Shown in pieces: positions 32,709-44,670 of a stretch of DNA of 64,000 nt. Positions within the stretch are counted from its first letter, which is position 1. Each line of letters opens with the position of its first letter. The notes under the pieces are model-generated. The model did not search any database. It worked only from the letters and a program-made list of their open reading frames with translations, and had not been told where the DNA came from. The DNA is from Darksidea phi (lineage: Eukaryota > Ascomycota > Dothideomycetes > Pleosporales > Lentitheciaceae), in contig JASJFT010000225.1 in NCBI GenBank assembly GCA_030770425.1, positions 1 to 64,000 of the forward strand, written 5' to 3'. A program made the position numbers and the translations under genes.

Positions 32709-33298
32709 TCACAGCCCGAGACTCTTCCTAACATTCCCCATAACAATTTTCTCATACTCGTCCCTCTTTTCCCTCCACATTCTCGCCGCATCCACGTTCG
32801 CCGGGCTCTCATCATTCGGCTCCGCCAACATACTCATAACGCTGATAAGAATCTTCTCGACGCTCTGAATCGGTGACCAGCGCTCGGATGCTTGTTCGTA
32901 ATGCATGGGGTCGTCGCCGGGAGGATGCAGGATAGATATGCAAACTTCGCCGTTGGGATACACTATAGCTTTACTGTTAGCCATAGCTACCCCGACAAAG
33001 TCTTAAGGGGGAAGACCCTAAGCAGGAAAAGAAGGCAGGAGGGATCAGACGTACCGTTCGGATGCCACACATCGACTAGGAACTTCATTTTGGGCGGTGC
33101 GAGCGGATAGTCCTTTGGAAACTTGAGCTCTGCTGGGAACACGCCGCCTTCGAATGGGGTGCCCTCCGGTCCTTGAATGAGAGCTTCCCAAAGGAACATG
33201 TCATCTTCGGTTACGGGGCCGGCGGTTATGCCCTCGGGAGGGTCGGAGGAGAGGCCTTTGTACTCTTTGAAGAGACGTTTGGAGGCGGAGGACGTCAT
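32709..33298 (-). CDS. UBC7: Ubiquitin-conjugating enzyme E2 of the ER-associated degradation pathway
   Basis: Two minus-strand exons, 33055..33298 and 32709..32962, with a 92-bp intron, giving 165 residues, the same as yeast Ubc7. It is the E2 recruited to the ER membrane by Cue1-type proteins for Hrd1/Doa10-dependent degradation. Family blocks: [20 protein letters not shown], the WHPN turn, then [20 protein letters not shown] with the active-site Cys. The HPPGDDP acidic-loop insertion that marks the UBC7/UBE2G group follows. The intron interrupts between HPN and VYPNGE and its removal is fixed by the motif. Confidence 0.95.
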
Positions 33299-34014
33299 TT
33301 TCGTGATGTGATCGAGGTTGGTGAGCGAGGGTTGAGGGAATTGCGGATCAGCCTGAGGGTCGGTGGGTTTGCCGAGCGGAAGATGGGAGTTTGGTATGCG
33401 GTTGGGTTTTTACGATGAGGTTTCGTTTTCGCGGATGACTTTGCGGGGTTGCTTTTCGAATGGAAAATGTCGTGCTTCAAAAAGCCACGGAACGATGGGT
33501 TGTGAATAAGCGTGGGCGTTTGGCGGGGAATTATCGCGTGCACGGCCCAACGCCAATCCACGTGAGCTACGAATTCACCCAAGTGCTTAAATTAACCAAA
33601 AGCATGGCTGTTGCATGTATAATCGGAAGTTTCTGAAAATCGTAAGCCAGGCTTTTGACGCTATTGCCCATCAAAATCGTTCTAGTATCGCAGCACAGGG
33701 AGATCGCTTTGCTGCTTGACCTCTTAGGCCAACTGAGACGTGCCGAAAATCTAACCCGTGAGAGCAGAGAAAAAGAATCGAGCCTAGATGGGTTTAAAAT
33801 ATAGGTCGCCTGGTCCTGATCGGGGCTTGGCGGTTCCGCCGTCGGCCTTCGAGACGACCTGAGCAATACGCGACAATCGTGTGTCTGAAGGGCCACCGCG
33901 CTCGTTCACGCTGTCGAACGCCCGAATTGTGTAAAATGATACGATCAACGCTGCCACTTGAGCGTCTACTTGTAGGTGGTATCTCTACAGTAATAATACA
34001 GTGTAGTTTTCACA
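33299..34014. other. Intergenic region, nothing recognised
   Basis: About 715 bp upstream of UBC7 and downstream of the scramblase gene, both on the minus strand. No gene or repeat is seen. Confidence 0.5.
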
Positions 34015-35736
34015 TTACTCTCCGAATATGTCTGTCCAACCGAACCCGTCTCCACCGCCGTTTTCACTTCCCCCTCCGCCAGATGCTCCTCCTTCGCTGT
34101 TTCCTCCGCTTCCCCAAAAGTCGTCATTCCCATCATTATTCCAAGGATCTTTGCTTTGACCCCATATGTCTTCTCCCCTTTGTGGCGACTGATCCATTGC
34201 CTGAGGAGACTGAGGGTCAGCTTCCGGCTGTTGTGTACCTCCCCTTGACCTCTGCATAGCTTCATAGCCTGCCATTGTACCCGCACCAGTAACCCATCCT
34301 TCGGCAGAGCCCATTCCGCGCGCAGCAGCCCCGGCTTCGTTTGCGATGCCCGTCTCCTCGGTCGCTCCTACGGCACCAGCTCCTGCAGCCTCGCCAGCTG
34401 CAACTCCACCAGCGGCTTCTCCGCCACCACCAAACCATGGCATCCACATAGGCCAGAGCCCACCAGAGCCACTATGTCGGCTGAAGTAGTCAAAGTCAAC
34501 GCTAACAGCTGTCGCGAGCATGACGGCGCGCTGGTCGAGCGTCATGCCTGGATAGCCTTCTAATGAAGACTTGGCCTTGTCCCCCGTTTTGGAGATGGTA
34601 TGTGAGAGCTCAGCTGCAAGTCCGGCTGCATCCATTCTGAGCGCATATACACCAGTGTCTGTGAAGAGTTCGCGCGCGAAGCCGACGAAGTTGCGATTCA
34701 CGGAGCCAATCAACCGTTTATCTTCCGACATCAAACTGAAGTCCCAAGACAAAAAGGGTTCATCAACCCGCGCAAACTGCACCATACCCACCTCTCGTGT
34801 GTCGCCCTCTGCCACTGTGAGAGCTTTCGAGTTTGATAGGGGTAGATCGCCAGAAGCCAACTGGGGAGTACCTGGCTCTGCCGCCATATCCTCCAGGTGG
34901 CGGGCAAGAAAAAGATTGTACTTTCGGCGGAGCGGTGCCCACTCTTGCTCTGCTGACCCGATGATCCTCATTTCAGATAGTGGCAGATTTGAAACGCGTG
35001 CGCTCGTCTGGTTCACCACACTGTTCGTGGTTGTGTTCTGCAGCGTGACCGAAGAGGTGTAGGCGCTCGCATCCTTCCCTACCGCATCATATACGCGTAT
35101 GCGCGAGTTGATCCAGCTGAACGGCCTGTAGAATCTCAATATCTCTTTTTCTTCCCGATCAAACACGTGCGTTGTAAAGCTCCGATGCGTCTTGAACATC
35201 TGCCGTGCTACAGCGTTCCCCATCCCATGATCCTGCTCCGCCAGAAATCCGATGTGGTTCCCATGCGGGTCCATTATGACGTAGCGATTTGCTTGTTCGA
35301 AGCCCACGAGCACATTCATCATCTCCAGCTGCCGCTGCACTACAATCGCCGAGTTGTCAAGAAGCCGCATCGCCGGATGTGTCTCTTTGAGGACGCCATT
35401 CGGGTCTTCGGGGATGTAGACGGGCGTGACGAGGTTGTTTTCGGCGTCGGGAGTCTGAGAGAGGGCGGTGGAGACAGCTTCGACTTTGGAGGGTTCGCTC
35501 GGTTGGGAAACGGAGGGATTGCCGGACTTAGAAGTCTGTTTCTCTGGCCGGTTGGGGGATGGCTGTCGCACATGTTTTCGAGAATTTGGCGCTGAGGTTG
35601 TCGGCGATCTTCGTGAAACGTATGGAGAACGACCTAGAGAACCGCGGGGCCCCGAAGGCGGAGGCGTTCTTTGCGTAGTGTAGGTTCGAATAGCCTGTCG
35701 AGGCAGTCTTAGAGACCATCGCGCTACGGGTAACAT
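34015..35736 (-). CDS. AIM25: Mitochondrial scramblase-family protein (AIM25-like)
   Basis: Single-exon, 573 residues. The N-terminus (MLPVARWSLRLPRQAIRTYT) is a mitochondrial-type presequence. A Pro/Ser-rich linker runs to about 110. The scramblase domain (PF03803) spans about 118-400. It includes MRLLDNSAIVVQRQLEMMNV, RYVIMDPHGNHIGFLAEQ, EILRFYRPFSWINSRIRVYD, EPFLSWDFSLMSEDKRLIGS and YALRMDAAGLAAELSHT. The C-terminal 170 residues are Gly/Ala-rich and low complexity (GGGGEAAGGVAAGEAAGAGA), longer than in yeast Aim25 (327 residues). Its role in lipid movement at mitochondria is inferred from the family. It is divergent from SEN2. Confidence 0.9.
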   Translation of the reverse strand: MLPVARWSLRLPRQAIRTYTTQRTPPPSGPRGSLGRSPYVSRRSPTTSAPNSRKHVRQPSPNRPEKQTSKSGNPSVSQPSEPSKVEAVSTALSQTPDAENNLVTPVYIPEDPNGVLKETHPAMRLLDNSAIVVQRQLEMMNVLVGFEQANRYVIMDPHGNHIGFLAEQDHGMGNAVARQMFKTHRSFTTHVFDREEKEILRFYRPFSWINSRIRVYDAVGKDASAYTSSVTLQNTTTNSVVNQTSARVSNLPLSEMRIIGSAEQEWAPLRRKYNLFLARHLEDMAAEPGTPQLASGDLPLSNSKALTVAEGDTREVGMVQFARVDEPFLSWDFSLMSEDKRLIGSVNRNFVGFARELFTDTGVYALRMDAAGLAAELSHTISKTGDKAKSSLEGYPGMTLDQRAVMLATAVSVDFDYFSRHSGSGGLWPMWMPWFGGGGEAAGGVAAGEAAGAGAVGATEETGIANEAGAAARGMGSAEGWVTGAGTMAGYEAMQRSRGGTQQPEADPQSPQAMDQSPQRGEDIWGQSKDPWNNDGNDDFWGSGGNSEGGASGGGGSENGGGDGFGWTDIFGE

Positions 35737-36399
35737 ATTTAATGCGTGGATGTGAGTGTATCTTTGATTAGACAGTCAACACAAGAGTCGAGTAGCGTGG
35801 CGTCAGAGAGGGAATCTGTTGTCATTTTCGGCCGGAGCGCACTCAAAGCTCGTCGTTGATTACGTCATATGGTCAACACATAAAAGGTTTCTCATATTCT
35901 CAAGAGCACTTCTTTGGAGCACCACGGAGTAGTGAATAGGTCCTCCATTTCTAGAGATGTACACCAACGAAAGTTTGTAATCTTGAAGCTGAAGCTTGTC
36001 GGAGTGCGGGGCGTGGTCGCCCAATCAGAGCTCACCGGTCTTGGCGGGGTTTTATTTTTTCCGGCTCGAGGTTTGATTTGACTTTCAAAGCAACCTCACC
36101 TCTCAGTCCTCTTCGCGCACTCAACATGCACAACTGTTGTCTCAACTCAGGGTGAAGAAAATTTTTCGCCGGTACGTTCTTTCTCAATTTTCTTGCACTT
36201 CCAGTGATGAAACCAAATTTCTCATATTAGACACAGGAACAGTGTCATTCACTTGCCTGTTCATGTGCTCTTTGATGTTCAAACTTATAGACTACAACGG
36301 TATCTGAACGACGAAAACCCTCTTTGGCCAAGCAGTCGCTTCCATTCTTGTACTGACTGTCTTGTAGGCTCCTTGAGCCCTGCCTAGCTTAGACTCGCA
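35737..36399. promoter_or_regulatory. Divergent upstream region of AIM25 and SEN2
   Basis: 663 bp between the two start codons, with pyrimidine-rich runs but no site I can assign. A 5'-untranslated intron of SEN2 is possible, because several GT and TTAG/TGTAG signals occur after 36150. Confidence 0.4.
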
Positions 36400-37734
36400 A
36401 TGGCGGCAGGCGTGCAAAATGAGCCGTTCAATGCACATATAACAAAGGGCGAGACAACCTCTCCGAGTATAAGAGACAACGCGAAGAACCTGTCACAAAA
36501 GCCGCGAGCAAAGCGCCCCAACTACAACCAAATCCACGCCAAAGTCCTCCCGGTGGAGGTACATCCTCTACCTGTGTTTATACCACACAACCCCATCTCT
36601 ATCGTACGGATTGCCATCATTCTGCTATCTCACTCGCTGTGGCGGCCCAGCTCTCACCCAATAACCCATAAAGCCTACTTCTCACCTGAGACGCAATCAG
36701 TTCATGTCACAGACCCTCAATCTATTCGGGCACTATGGGAGCAGGGCTTTTGGGGTTCGGGTTCCTTAAGTCGGAGCGAACCGAGATGGCTAGACCAAGA
36801 GAAGCGAAAGCGCGGCATCGAGGTTGCCGCGACAAGCGAAGAGTTCACGCGTGGTAGGCGTGAAGAGCGGCGACAGTTCAAACTAGAGAGGGCCAAAGCA
36901 CAGAGGGAAGCAATTGAGCAACAACTAAGGGAAGAGGGGAAGCTTGACGCCGAGGCAAGTGTAGAAGACTTGGTCAAGAATGACCTTTTGACGGAATCAC
37001 CAAGAGGGACGCTGTATGAGCCTGATGCTAGCGAGCGTCTGGGAAACATCGCCACTACTGACGGCGTATCTCTACTCGAAGAAGTCAACAATGGTATCGT
37101 AGAAGACGCCCTGTCTTTTGAAACAGAAGTTGAAGATCAGGAGCATCTTCAACTTACATTCGAAGAAGTTTTCTTCCTTAAATACGCCCTGGGAGCTTTA
37201 GATGTCTTACAAAAGCACACCTCGCTAGAATCTTCAAACCTTCTTCGCCTGTTCTGCGCACATTCCGAATTCCCGTATCCGGAAGGCACTCAGCCACACA
37301 TTGCCCCCGACAACCCTTTTCTACTGAAGTACGTCGTCTTCCACCACTTCCGCTCTCTTGGTTGGGTCGTGCGCCCGGGTATCAAATTTGCCTGTGACTA
37401 TCTCCTCTACCTGCGCGGTCCCGCCTTTCACCATGCCGAGTTTGCCATCATGATCCTACCCGCATACTCAAACCTATACTGGAGTCGCACCCCCGAACGG
37501 GCAGCAGCTTGTCAAAAGAAAGAACAGAAGGATTGGTGGTGGCTACATCGGTTGAACAGGGTACAATCTTCGGTACACAAGACGTTACTGCTGGTATATG
37601 TGGAGGTGCCGCCGCCGTGGGATGAGAATCGTGGGAACGAGAATATTGATGTGGATATCGGCAGTGTACTGAAGAGGTACAAGGTCAGTGAATTCGTGTG
37701 GAAAAGGTGGTCTCCGAACCGGAACCGGGATTGA
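36400..37734 (+). CDS. SEN2: tRNA-splicing endonuclease subunit Sen2
   Basis: Single-exon, 444 residues. Sen2 cuts the 5' splice site of intron-containing pre-tRNAs within the Sen2-Sen34-Sen54-Sen15 complex. The N-terminal region has NYNQIHAKVLPVEVHPLPVF and DPQSIRALWEQGFWGSGSLS, both typical of Sen2. Next comes a charged coiled-coil-like stretch (about 145-200). The catalytic domain follows from about 255: LTFEEVFFLKYALGAL, then WVVRPGIKFACDYLLYLRGP and AFHHAEFAIMI. By alignment with yeast, the triad is Tyr337, His345 and Lys394 (SSVHKTLLLVYVEVP). All three are present, so it looks active. Confidence 0.93.
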   Translation: MAAGVQNEPFNAHITKGETTSPSIRDNAKNLSQKPRAKRPNYNQIHAKVLPVEVHPLPVFIPHNPISIVRIAIILLSHSLWRPSSHPITHKAYFSPETQSVHVTDPQSIRALWEQGFWGSGSLSRSEPRWLDQEKRKRGIEVAATSEEFTRGRREERRQFKLERAKAQREAIEQQLREEGKLDAEASVEDLVKNDLLTESPRGTLYEPDASERLGNIATTDGVSLLEEVNNGIVEDALSFETEVEDQEHLQLTFEEVFFLKYALGALDVLQKHTSLESSNLLRLFCAHSEFPYPEGTQPHIAPDNPFLLKYVVFHHFRSLGWVVRPGIKFACDYLLYLRGPAFHHAEFAIMILPAYSNLYWSRTPERAAACQKKEQKDWWWLHRLNRVQSSVHKTLLLVYVEVPPPWDENRGNENIDVDIGSVLKRYKVSEFVWKRWSPNRNRD

Positions 37735-40700
37735 AGTTATTGTATAACCTCTACTCAACTGCAATTCGTCGATGAATCGGAAAGATTTTCCGGTGCGCAT
37801 GCTACAGCATCTTGTCATAGAGAATTACTGAGTTTGCCCTTGCCCGTGGACATTCGAACTGTATGTGCGATATAAGGCTTCTACGCGCCCGCCTTTCACC
37901 CACCGGCTATGGCGTCTTTCTCGAGAGCATTCTTCGAAAGCTCTCCGAACCCTATCATGTAGCCGAATTTTACTGGTTCCACGTATAGACTTCGAAACAG
38001 CAAACGGAAGCTACTAGATGGGTTACTCGACCACAAATCTCCGCGGTCGCACTTTCCAGGAGGACAGTAATGACATAGAGCAAATGGAGTGGAAACCAAC
38101 ACGACTGTCTCAAAGGCCATATAGCGACTTCGCTTAATGTGGCTACTGTGACCGTTCTCAGCACGGATGATTCGAAGATCTCGTCGACAACACCTCACGT
38201 GCCGCATTCTGCATACACATATCATTGCTTACAACAAACATGTGCCACCTGATCATCGGTCAAGATGAAAGTACTTAAACTCAAAGCGCCATGGAGCACG
38301 TGTAGGATAGAACCCTGTGTTTTGAAGCGACAATGAAGGACGGTCGCTCAAAAATTGCTAGGTCTATTACAGGGATGATCTAGGTGTTGGTAAAGAGGTG
38401 GATTGGATGTTCACGGGGTGAGCTGGTGTTTCAGTGGCCAAGGGTCAGTTGATGTAGAAGGACGCAAACGAGACGAAAATGCCTTTAAGAGAAAGGCTTA
38501 TGTAGAATCAAGTTGCTTTGGACTTTGAGGAGAAGGGAAAGATAGTTCGGTAGAAAATGAAAGGGGGCTGGGTGAAGTGCCTCAGATGTCCCGATATCGT
38601 TCCCCACGTCCCTTGGCTTGCGGTTCAACGACGATATCTCCGTGCGATAGATGGGATTTCTGCAATACTCTTCCTAAACAAACACGGAGGGAGTGCACCG
38701 TACTTAACTTCTGAAGCCTCAGTCTACATTCCTAACGAGCTTCACTTAATCTCCGTTACGCGCCCGCTCTTCAGCAAACTCCAGACTCCGAGCTCGCCAA
38801 TAGATGCGAGACCTGTCGGCAAAAGCACAACAGATCTTGATTACTCCGAAGAAAAGACAGCCAATGGTGGCCAAGATAAGCCGCGCAAAGTAGGGGCAAG
38901 AATGCAGTGACAAATTTTTGTTGAAAGTCCGGGGAAGAGCGTTCAAGCACATGTACAACATACGTTTCTTTGGACGATTTTGCTGATGTAGTTTGGTCCT
39001 TAGGTTTATAACAACGAAGAAGAAACTTTTCATGCCCCTCTTGCAAATGCCTTCATTTGGACTAGGGTCACTGAATGATAGCCATAATAATGTGACTAAT
39101 TACCTTGGTCATCACCAGACCCCACAGCTATCCAAATCGATCTTTGATTTTACACCATGCTCACGTCAACCCTCTTCAGCCCCACTACCGCAATCGCTCG
39201 ATAAGTCTGCCACTCCATTACTCCGGAAATGTGCCCAACCGCCTGCTTTGGCACCTGAGAACCACGGCGACGCCGAACCGCACCTCCCCCACGATATTTG
39301 ACACTCTAGTAACTGCCAGGTCAAATCTGGTCGTTAGTTTAGCGGTTCGTACTTTCTTAGAGGAGCTCATTTGGATGAGAGGTGGACACGATCTATTAAG
39401 CGCGACGACGTGAGCCCGCGCAGCCAGCATATTGCACAAACGCTGGGCAGTCAATCATACAAGAGTGTTAGTGCGTTGGAACTGCATATTGAGCTTGCGC
39501 AAGGTAGAATTGGAATATTTTATGGCAGATCTCTCATGACTGACCTCTTTCAACAGTTTTGTAAGAGGTTCACTGAGCCCACGATTAGGCGAGGTTTTGC
39601 TGATGTCCTAGGTTCACAGTACGCTGTTTGATGAGTGTTCTGGCATGATTGAAGATAAACACTGACGATGGAATATAGTACACAGGCTGTTTAGTAGTTG
39701 AGCCGTGTGATGGTGGGTAGTCGTATGTTAGCTGGTGATAGGCTCGGCCTTCCTCCCCCCCTCAACAACAAAAAAACACAGCCGGGCCCAAATACTCCTG
39801 GACATCCTTCCACTCTGGAGTGAAATGACGCAATATGGTCCCTCTGATCAAAAGTCCATAAGATATTTCTAGGCATTGCGGGGCTGAGCGATTTCTTCTC
39901 GATGCTGCAGTTCGGGTTATCGGTTGGCCGACTCGACTTAGCCCGCGCAGGCATCGATGATTGCTTGTCGGCCGTGCGGAAGTGATACGACTTTGTGTAA
40001 CCACGCTGTATCTGTAAGATAGCAAGTATATCCTGTTTTGATCCTGCTTGGTATGTTTCGGGGGCTGCTCGCTTTTTATTGTAGTTACGTTGCAGTTCAA
40101 CCTCCACTTCTTCTGTTATAAGTCTTCACCAATTTCAGCCGAGATAAAACAAAACCCACCATGTATTCTTGAAAGGTTTCCATAAGGAATGGTTATACCA
40201 CGGGGCTAGGAACAAAGCAGCAGCAGCAACCGTGAGCATCGATGTGGGGACCCCCATTTGGTCTGGTTACGCACGGCCCTTCCGTCCGGAGAATGCTTTT
40301 GGAAACTTGTACCCCACTGGTGTATGCTAAGTATGCTAAGCATGGCAGAATGCGGTTAATACATACGAGGCCGTGCGTGAGAGCGATCCTTCACCCCACA
40401 GTGGAACCATGACTTGGGTAACAGGCTCCCACGAAGTGTCATTATTCAGCATATCGTCTGGAGCCATCGAGAAGCATCAAGACAGGCTTCTTTTCGGTTC
40501 CATGGTTGTTCTGGATCGATTGTTTTAACATCGATCTCTAACGGTCACTGTCGGCTTTTAAACACAAAATGCCAAGGTGCATAGGCAGGCTTCGGCACTT
40601 GATATGGCATGTGCAAAAATATATTGCGGTGCAGCCCGCATACTGTGTCTTTCATCTAGCCCCACATGACATTCATCAAATTACACCCATATGGTGTTCT

Positions 40701-40975
40701 GACAGGGATGCGGAATTCATCCATGACCCTACCGAACCATAACGATTGGCTGGCATCACACAACTTCTACTGGGATTTTTCTCGATAATTAACGATGGTT
40801 GTGTCGAAGCTTGGAACTTCGACTTGGTTTGACCACGCGGCAGTTGGACGGCGGCGAGGCTGTGAGCCGCTTGCTTGTACCTTTTATCTTCAGTAAACCC
40901 TGCGGAATTTCTCCTACGGCCACAGTCTCTTCGAGTCATCATTCATTCAGTCTTTGTCTGATCACCTCCCTCATT
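37735..40975. other. Long intergenic region without a recognisable gene
   Basis: 3.2 kb. Open frames at 38557-38910 (plus, 117 codons), 39371-39631 (plus, 86 codons) and 39691-40107 (minus, 138 codons) carry no motif, signal peptide or membrane segment that I recognise. They overlap other frames of similar length. Composition is ordinary, not RIP-like. No tRNA with a GGTTCRANNCC T-loop was found. The right end holds the promoter of the DUF1996 gene. Confidence 0.45.
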
Positions 40976-42513
40976 ATGCTTTGGGCTACTCTCCTCGCCT
41001 TGACGGCGCTCGCCAATGCGGCGCCCACCAGCGATGCGGTTCCTTCTTATCTCCAAAAGCGACAAGGCTCGCAGACCATGCTGCGATTTGGTTGTTCCCA
41101 GGTTGTCATTGATCGCCTCGACCCTCTCGTGAACCCGGGTCAGGCGCCCTCTCCTCACAACCACCAAGTACGTAATTCTAAGATGCAAAGTGCAAAAAAA
41201 GTTGCAAGACAGCGCAACATGTGCTAAAAAATTTCTTGATTCGCTTGGCTGACTTTATATCCGCACTTTAGATCGTCGGAGGTAACAGGTTTAACGTTAC
41301 GATGACAACCGGTGATGTTTCCGACGGCGCTACTTGCACAACTTGCGCATTTTCCCAAGACTTCAGGTAAAAAAGCCAAACCTTAGCCGGAATTCGCCGA
41401 GACTGATTGTTTTCAGCAACTACTGGACGGCAAATTTGTACTTCAAGGCTCGCAACGGTACATACAAGCGTGTGAAGCAGCTCGGCTCCGCGTACGTAAC
41501 GTCAAACCTTTATAATGTCCGTTTACGCTAATGTCTTTCCAGTCTTCAGTTCAATGACAACTTCAGCACCAAGACCGACGGCGGTATTCTCGTATACTAC
41601 GTCTCAGCTGCACCAGGCAAGATCACTGCATTCAAACCCGTGAGCATATTCCAACCAAGCTGTGGCTCTATTGCCAATTCAATATATTAATGGTGAATCC
41701 CAGGGATTCCGCATGCTTGTCGGTGACCCAATGAATCGCAAGGTCGACCCCAAGATGAAGATGCAAAACTGCTACCGCTGCTACACCGGTCCGAACTTCG
41801 GTGGTGACGTTGCCGCTCCTTGTGCGGACTCAAGGTAGGCTTTTGCCCTTCCTCTATAAGCACTATAGCTTACAAATGGTTTTGCAGGATCGATACTCAG
41901 ACTTTGCCCAAGGATATTTGCAAGGGTGGAATTCGCTCTAATATTCTCTTCCCTACGTAAGTTACCTATACTCACTGTGTTACCCTTAGATCTAGTTCTG
42001 ACGACTTCCGTAGCTGTTGGGACGGCGTCAACCTTGACAGCCCCGACCATAGGTCGCACGTTGCCTACCCGACTAGCGGACCCGCCAACTTCCTGAGCCT
42101 GGGAGGCAACTGCCCATCGACGCACCCTGTCCGCATCCCGCAGCTAATGTACGAGGTCGTCTGGGACACCACTCCCTTCAACAACAAGGCTGAATGGCCC
42201 ACCGACGGCTCCCAGCCATTCTATTTCAGCTATGGCGACAACACAGGTTTAGGGCAACATGCAGATTATGTCTTCGGTTGGAAGGGTAATGAGCTCCAGA
42301 AGGGCATGGATGCTACGGGCTGCTTTGGCGCTAAGTGCAAAGACATGAAGAACCAGGCTATTGACTCCGCCAAGAAGTGCAGCGTGCCCAAGAAGGTGAA
42401 CGAACCTTTAGATGAGTGTAAGTCTGATCCCCATAAGATGTTACGCGTTCGGTTTTGCTGACCTGATGTTAGGGCTTAAGACTCTTCCGGGAACCGAGGT
42501 ACCGATGGTCTAG
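40976..42513 (+). CDS. Secreted DUF1996-domain protein
   Basis: Eight exons: 40976..41167, 41272..41366, 41417..41491, 41543..41639, 41704..41834, 41888..41956, 42014..42417 and 42473..42513, giving 367 residues; phases agree at all seven joints. A signal peptide (MLWATLLALTALANAAPTS) is followed by a Kex2-type KR site (SYLQKR|QGSQ). The DUF1996 domain then follows: MLRFGCSQVVIDRLDPLVNP, PHNHQIVGGNRFN, NYWTANLYFKARNGTYKRV, GFRMLVGDPM, ICKGGIRSNILFPTCWDGVN, SPDHRSHVAYP, CPSTHPVRIPQLMYEVVWDT and DYVFGWKG. Many conserved Cys suggest disulfides in an extracellular protein. The molecular function of the domain is unknown. The gene ends about 290 bp before the AT-rich block yet shows no RIP damage. 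Confidence 0.9.
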
Positions 42514-43228
42514 GAGCATGCATTTATGGGCATTTGCATCAAGCGATAATTGCTGTAATTCCTTGGACTAGTCTGTCTTTACCGTTAACATGTATGGATT
42601 TGTAAATTGATACCTTTGCTATCATTAACTAGCAATACTTGAATTCTGTACGTGTGCGTGAGTCTTCGTTCGCTCAGTCGCATTATATCAGCGCCCTCAA
42701 CCATCACTCAGTTCTCCAATGGCACTCAAACATCGCATAACAATACATCATACATAGTTCTAGATGTAGCCTTCTAAATATACCGAGTCTAGCAATGAGC
42801 TAACTTAGGTATTTCGCTCCTTAGCTCTTTCCGAAAGATATACTTTATACTAGATTTAAACTTCCTAGACCGGCTTCTTAAATTAGGCGACTAACGTACT
42901 ATAGAATTTATTTACTTTCTCTTTAAGAACTACTCGAAGCGTAATCTAACGAAGGAGATCGATAGATATATTATAATATCCGGGTTAGAGACTAGTATTA
43001 TACGCGCTAGAGGGTATTAAAGTAGATACGGTATCTTCGGGGAGTATCTTTATAGGAATCTCCTATAGTAGAGAACTAATAGGAAGAAGGCGTAGCAGAT
43101 TAGGTACGAGCCTAGGATCGTACTATCTTAGTTATAGATAGTATTTAATTTAGATTTATATAGTAGAAGTTTATATAGAGTAGAGGTACTATACCTATAC
43201 CTTATATATAATAATAGAGTTATAGAGT

Positions 43229-44354
43229 TATTTAATTTAGATTTATATAATAAAAGTCTCTTTAGAAGGTCTATACGAAATATAGTAGAAGTTTATATAT
43301 AGTAGAGGTACTATACCTATACCTTATATACGATAATAGAGCTATAGAGCTATATATAGTAATACTAACGAGGTAATATTTCGAATATTAAGACGCTAGA
43401 CGAGAAATAACATATAATACCGAACTATAAAGCCTAGTTAGGAGACTAATAGCGGTAGTAAGGAGTTAGTATACTAATACTACTACCTACTACCTATAGT
43501 ATAAAAATTACCCGTAATAATACTAGTATTCTACTTACTATATCTATCTCTTATCCTTAGCTAGCTTTCTTACTATATCTATCTCTTATCCTTAGCTAGC
43601 TTCCTTATATTAATACCTACTAACTAGATATCTTTACTAACGATTATTCGCCTAGTCCTTTAGTAGAAGGTACTAGAGTATAATAGCCTATTCGAGTATA
43701 ACGCTCTACACGTTTCGAATATCGCGGCGGAGTATCCCCGGCGCTATAGGAGGGAGGTACTATTAATAAAGCTTCTCGATTATAATAACCGTTGGTATAA
43801 AACCAACTATACGTTAGATATATTTAAGGGAACGAGTAATAATAGGATTCTCGTATAACTATTAGTAGTTACCTATATTATATTCCTATCTAAGGCCCTA
43901 TATAACGAGAATAGGTATTTCGTCTAGAGGTAGCTATACCGTCTACGTAGGCTAGAGGAAAAGCTTATATAGAAAAGACTATTAAGAAAGAAGAAATTAG
44001 CCTTCTTAAGAGACTATTAAAGGAGCGAATACCTAATATAGAAGATAGAGCTAGTATCTATAGTAGATACGATACGAACGATAGTATAGAGATAGAGGAT
44101 AATAGGGATATCTAGTTAGGGAGGCTTACTATCATTATTAGTAGGGGATTTGGCGTTATTAGTACGTTTAACTATCTATATATATTATTAGTAAATTAGA
44201 AGCTATTATTATCCTATAGTTACTACCTATACTATTACGTAAGATATCGAAATATTAAAATATAATAAGGTAATTAGAATTATAAAAAATATAGCTAGCC
44301 TAGAAGCTAATATAACGTTATACTAGGTAGTAGCCTAAGCTCCTAGAGAAGGAG
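43229..44354 (+). repeat. Long repeat arm A (LTR-like, plus orientation)
   Basis: About 1.1 kb whose reverse complement recurs at about 49,426-50,611. Examples are TTTAATTTAGATTTATATAA near 43,231 matched at 50,608, and AGCTCCTAGA at 44,338 matched at 49,441. Because the opposite copy sits directly at the 3' end of a minus-strand gypsy pol relic, I infer that the arm is a gypsy LTR and that this copy belongs to a plus-oriented relative. Confidence 0.6.
43535..43604. repeat. 35-bp tandem duplication inside arm A
   Basis: The unit TTACTATATCTATCTCTTAT.. occurs twice in a row with period 35 (43535 and 43570). The corresponding position in the inverted arm near 50,270 has one unit, so the duplication arose after the arms diverged. 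Confidence 0.7.
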
Positions 44355-44670
44355 TTATAGAGTTATATATAGTATTATTAATTATAAGTAATAAGATAAT
44401 ATTTTAAATATTAAGATACTAGATAAGAAATAATATATAATACTAAACTATAGAGTCTAGTTAAAAGATTAATAATAGTAGTAAGAAGTTAATATACTAA
44501 TACTACTACCTATAGTATAAAAATTACCTATAATAATACTAGTATTCTACTAATATCTATTTCTTATTCTTAGTTAGTTTTCTTATATTAATATCTACTA
44601 ATTATATATCTTTACTAATAATCGTTTATCTAATTCTTTAATAAAAGGTATAAAAGTATAATAATCTTAT
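44352..44670 (+). repeat. Partial, more decayed copy of arm A
   Basis: Direct repeat of 43,339-43,693, placed immediately after arm A. It has lost nearly all CpG as well as CpA. For example CGAATATTAAGACGCTAGAC in arm A corresponds to TAAATATTAAGATACTAGAT here. Similarity ends near 44,670. Confidence 0.6.

Noticed and set aside
38557..40107. Three open frames of 86-138 codons in the long intergenic region
   Set aside because: No recognisable domain and no plausible exon structure joining them.
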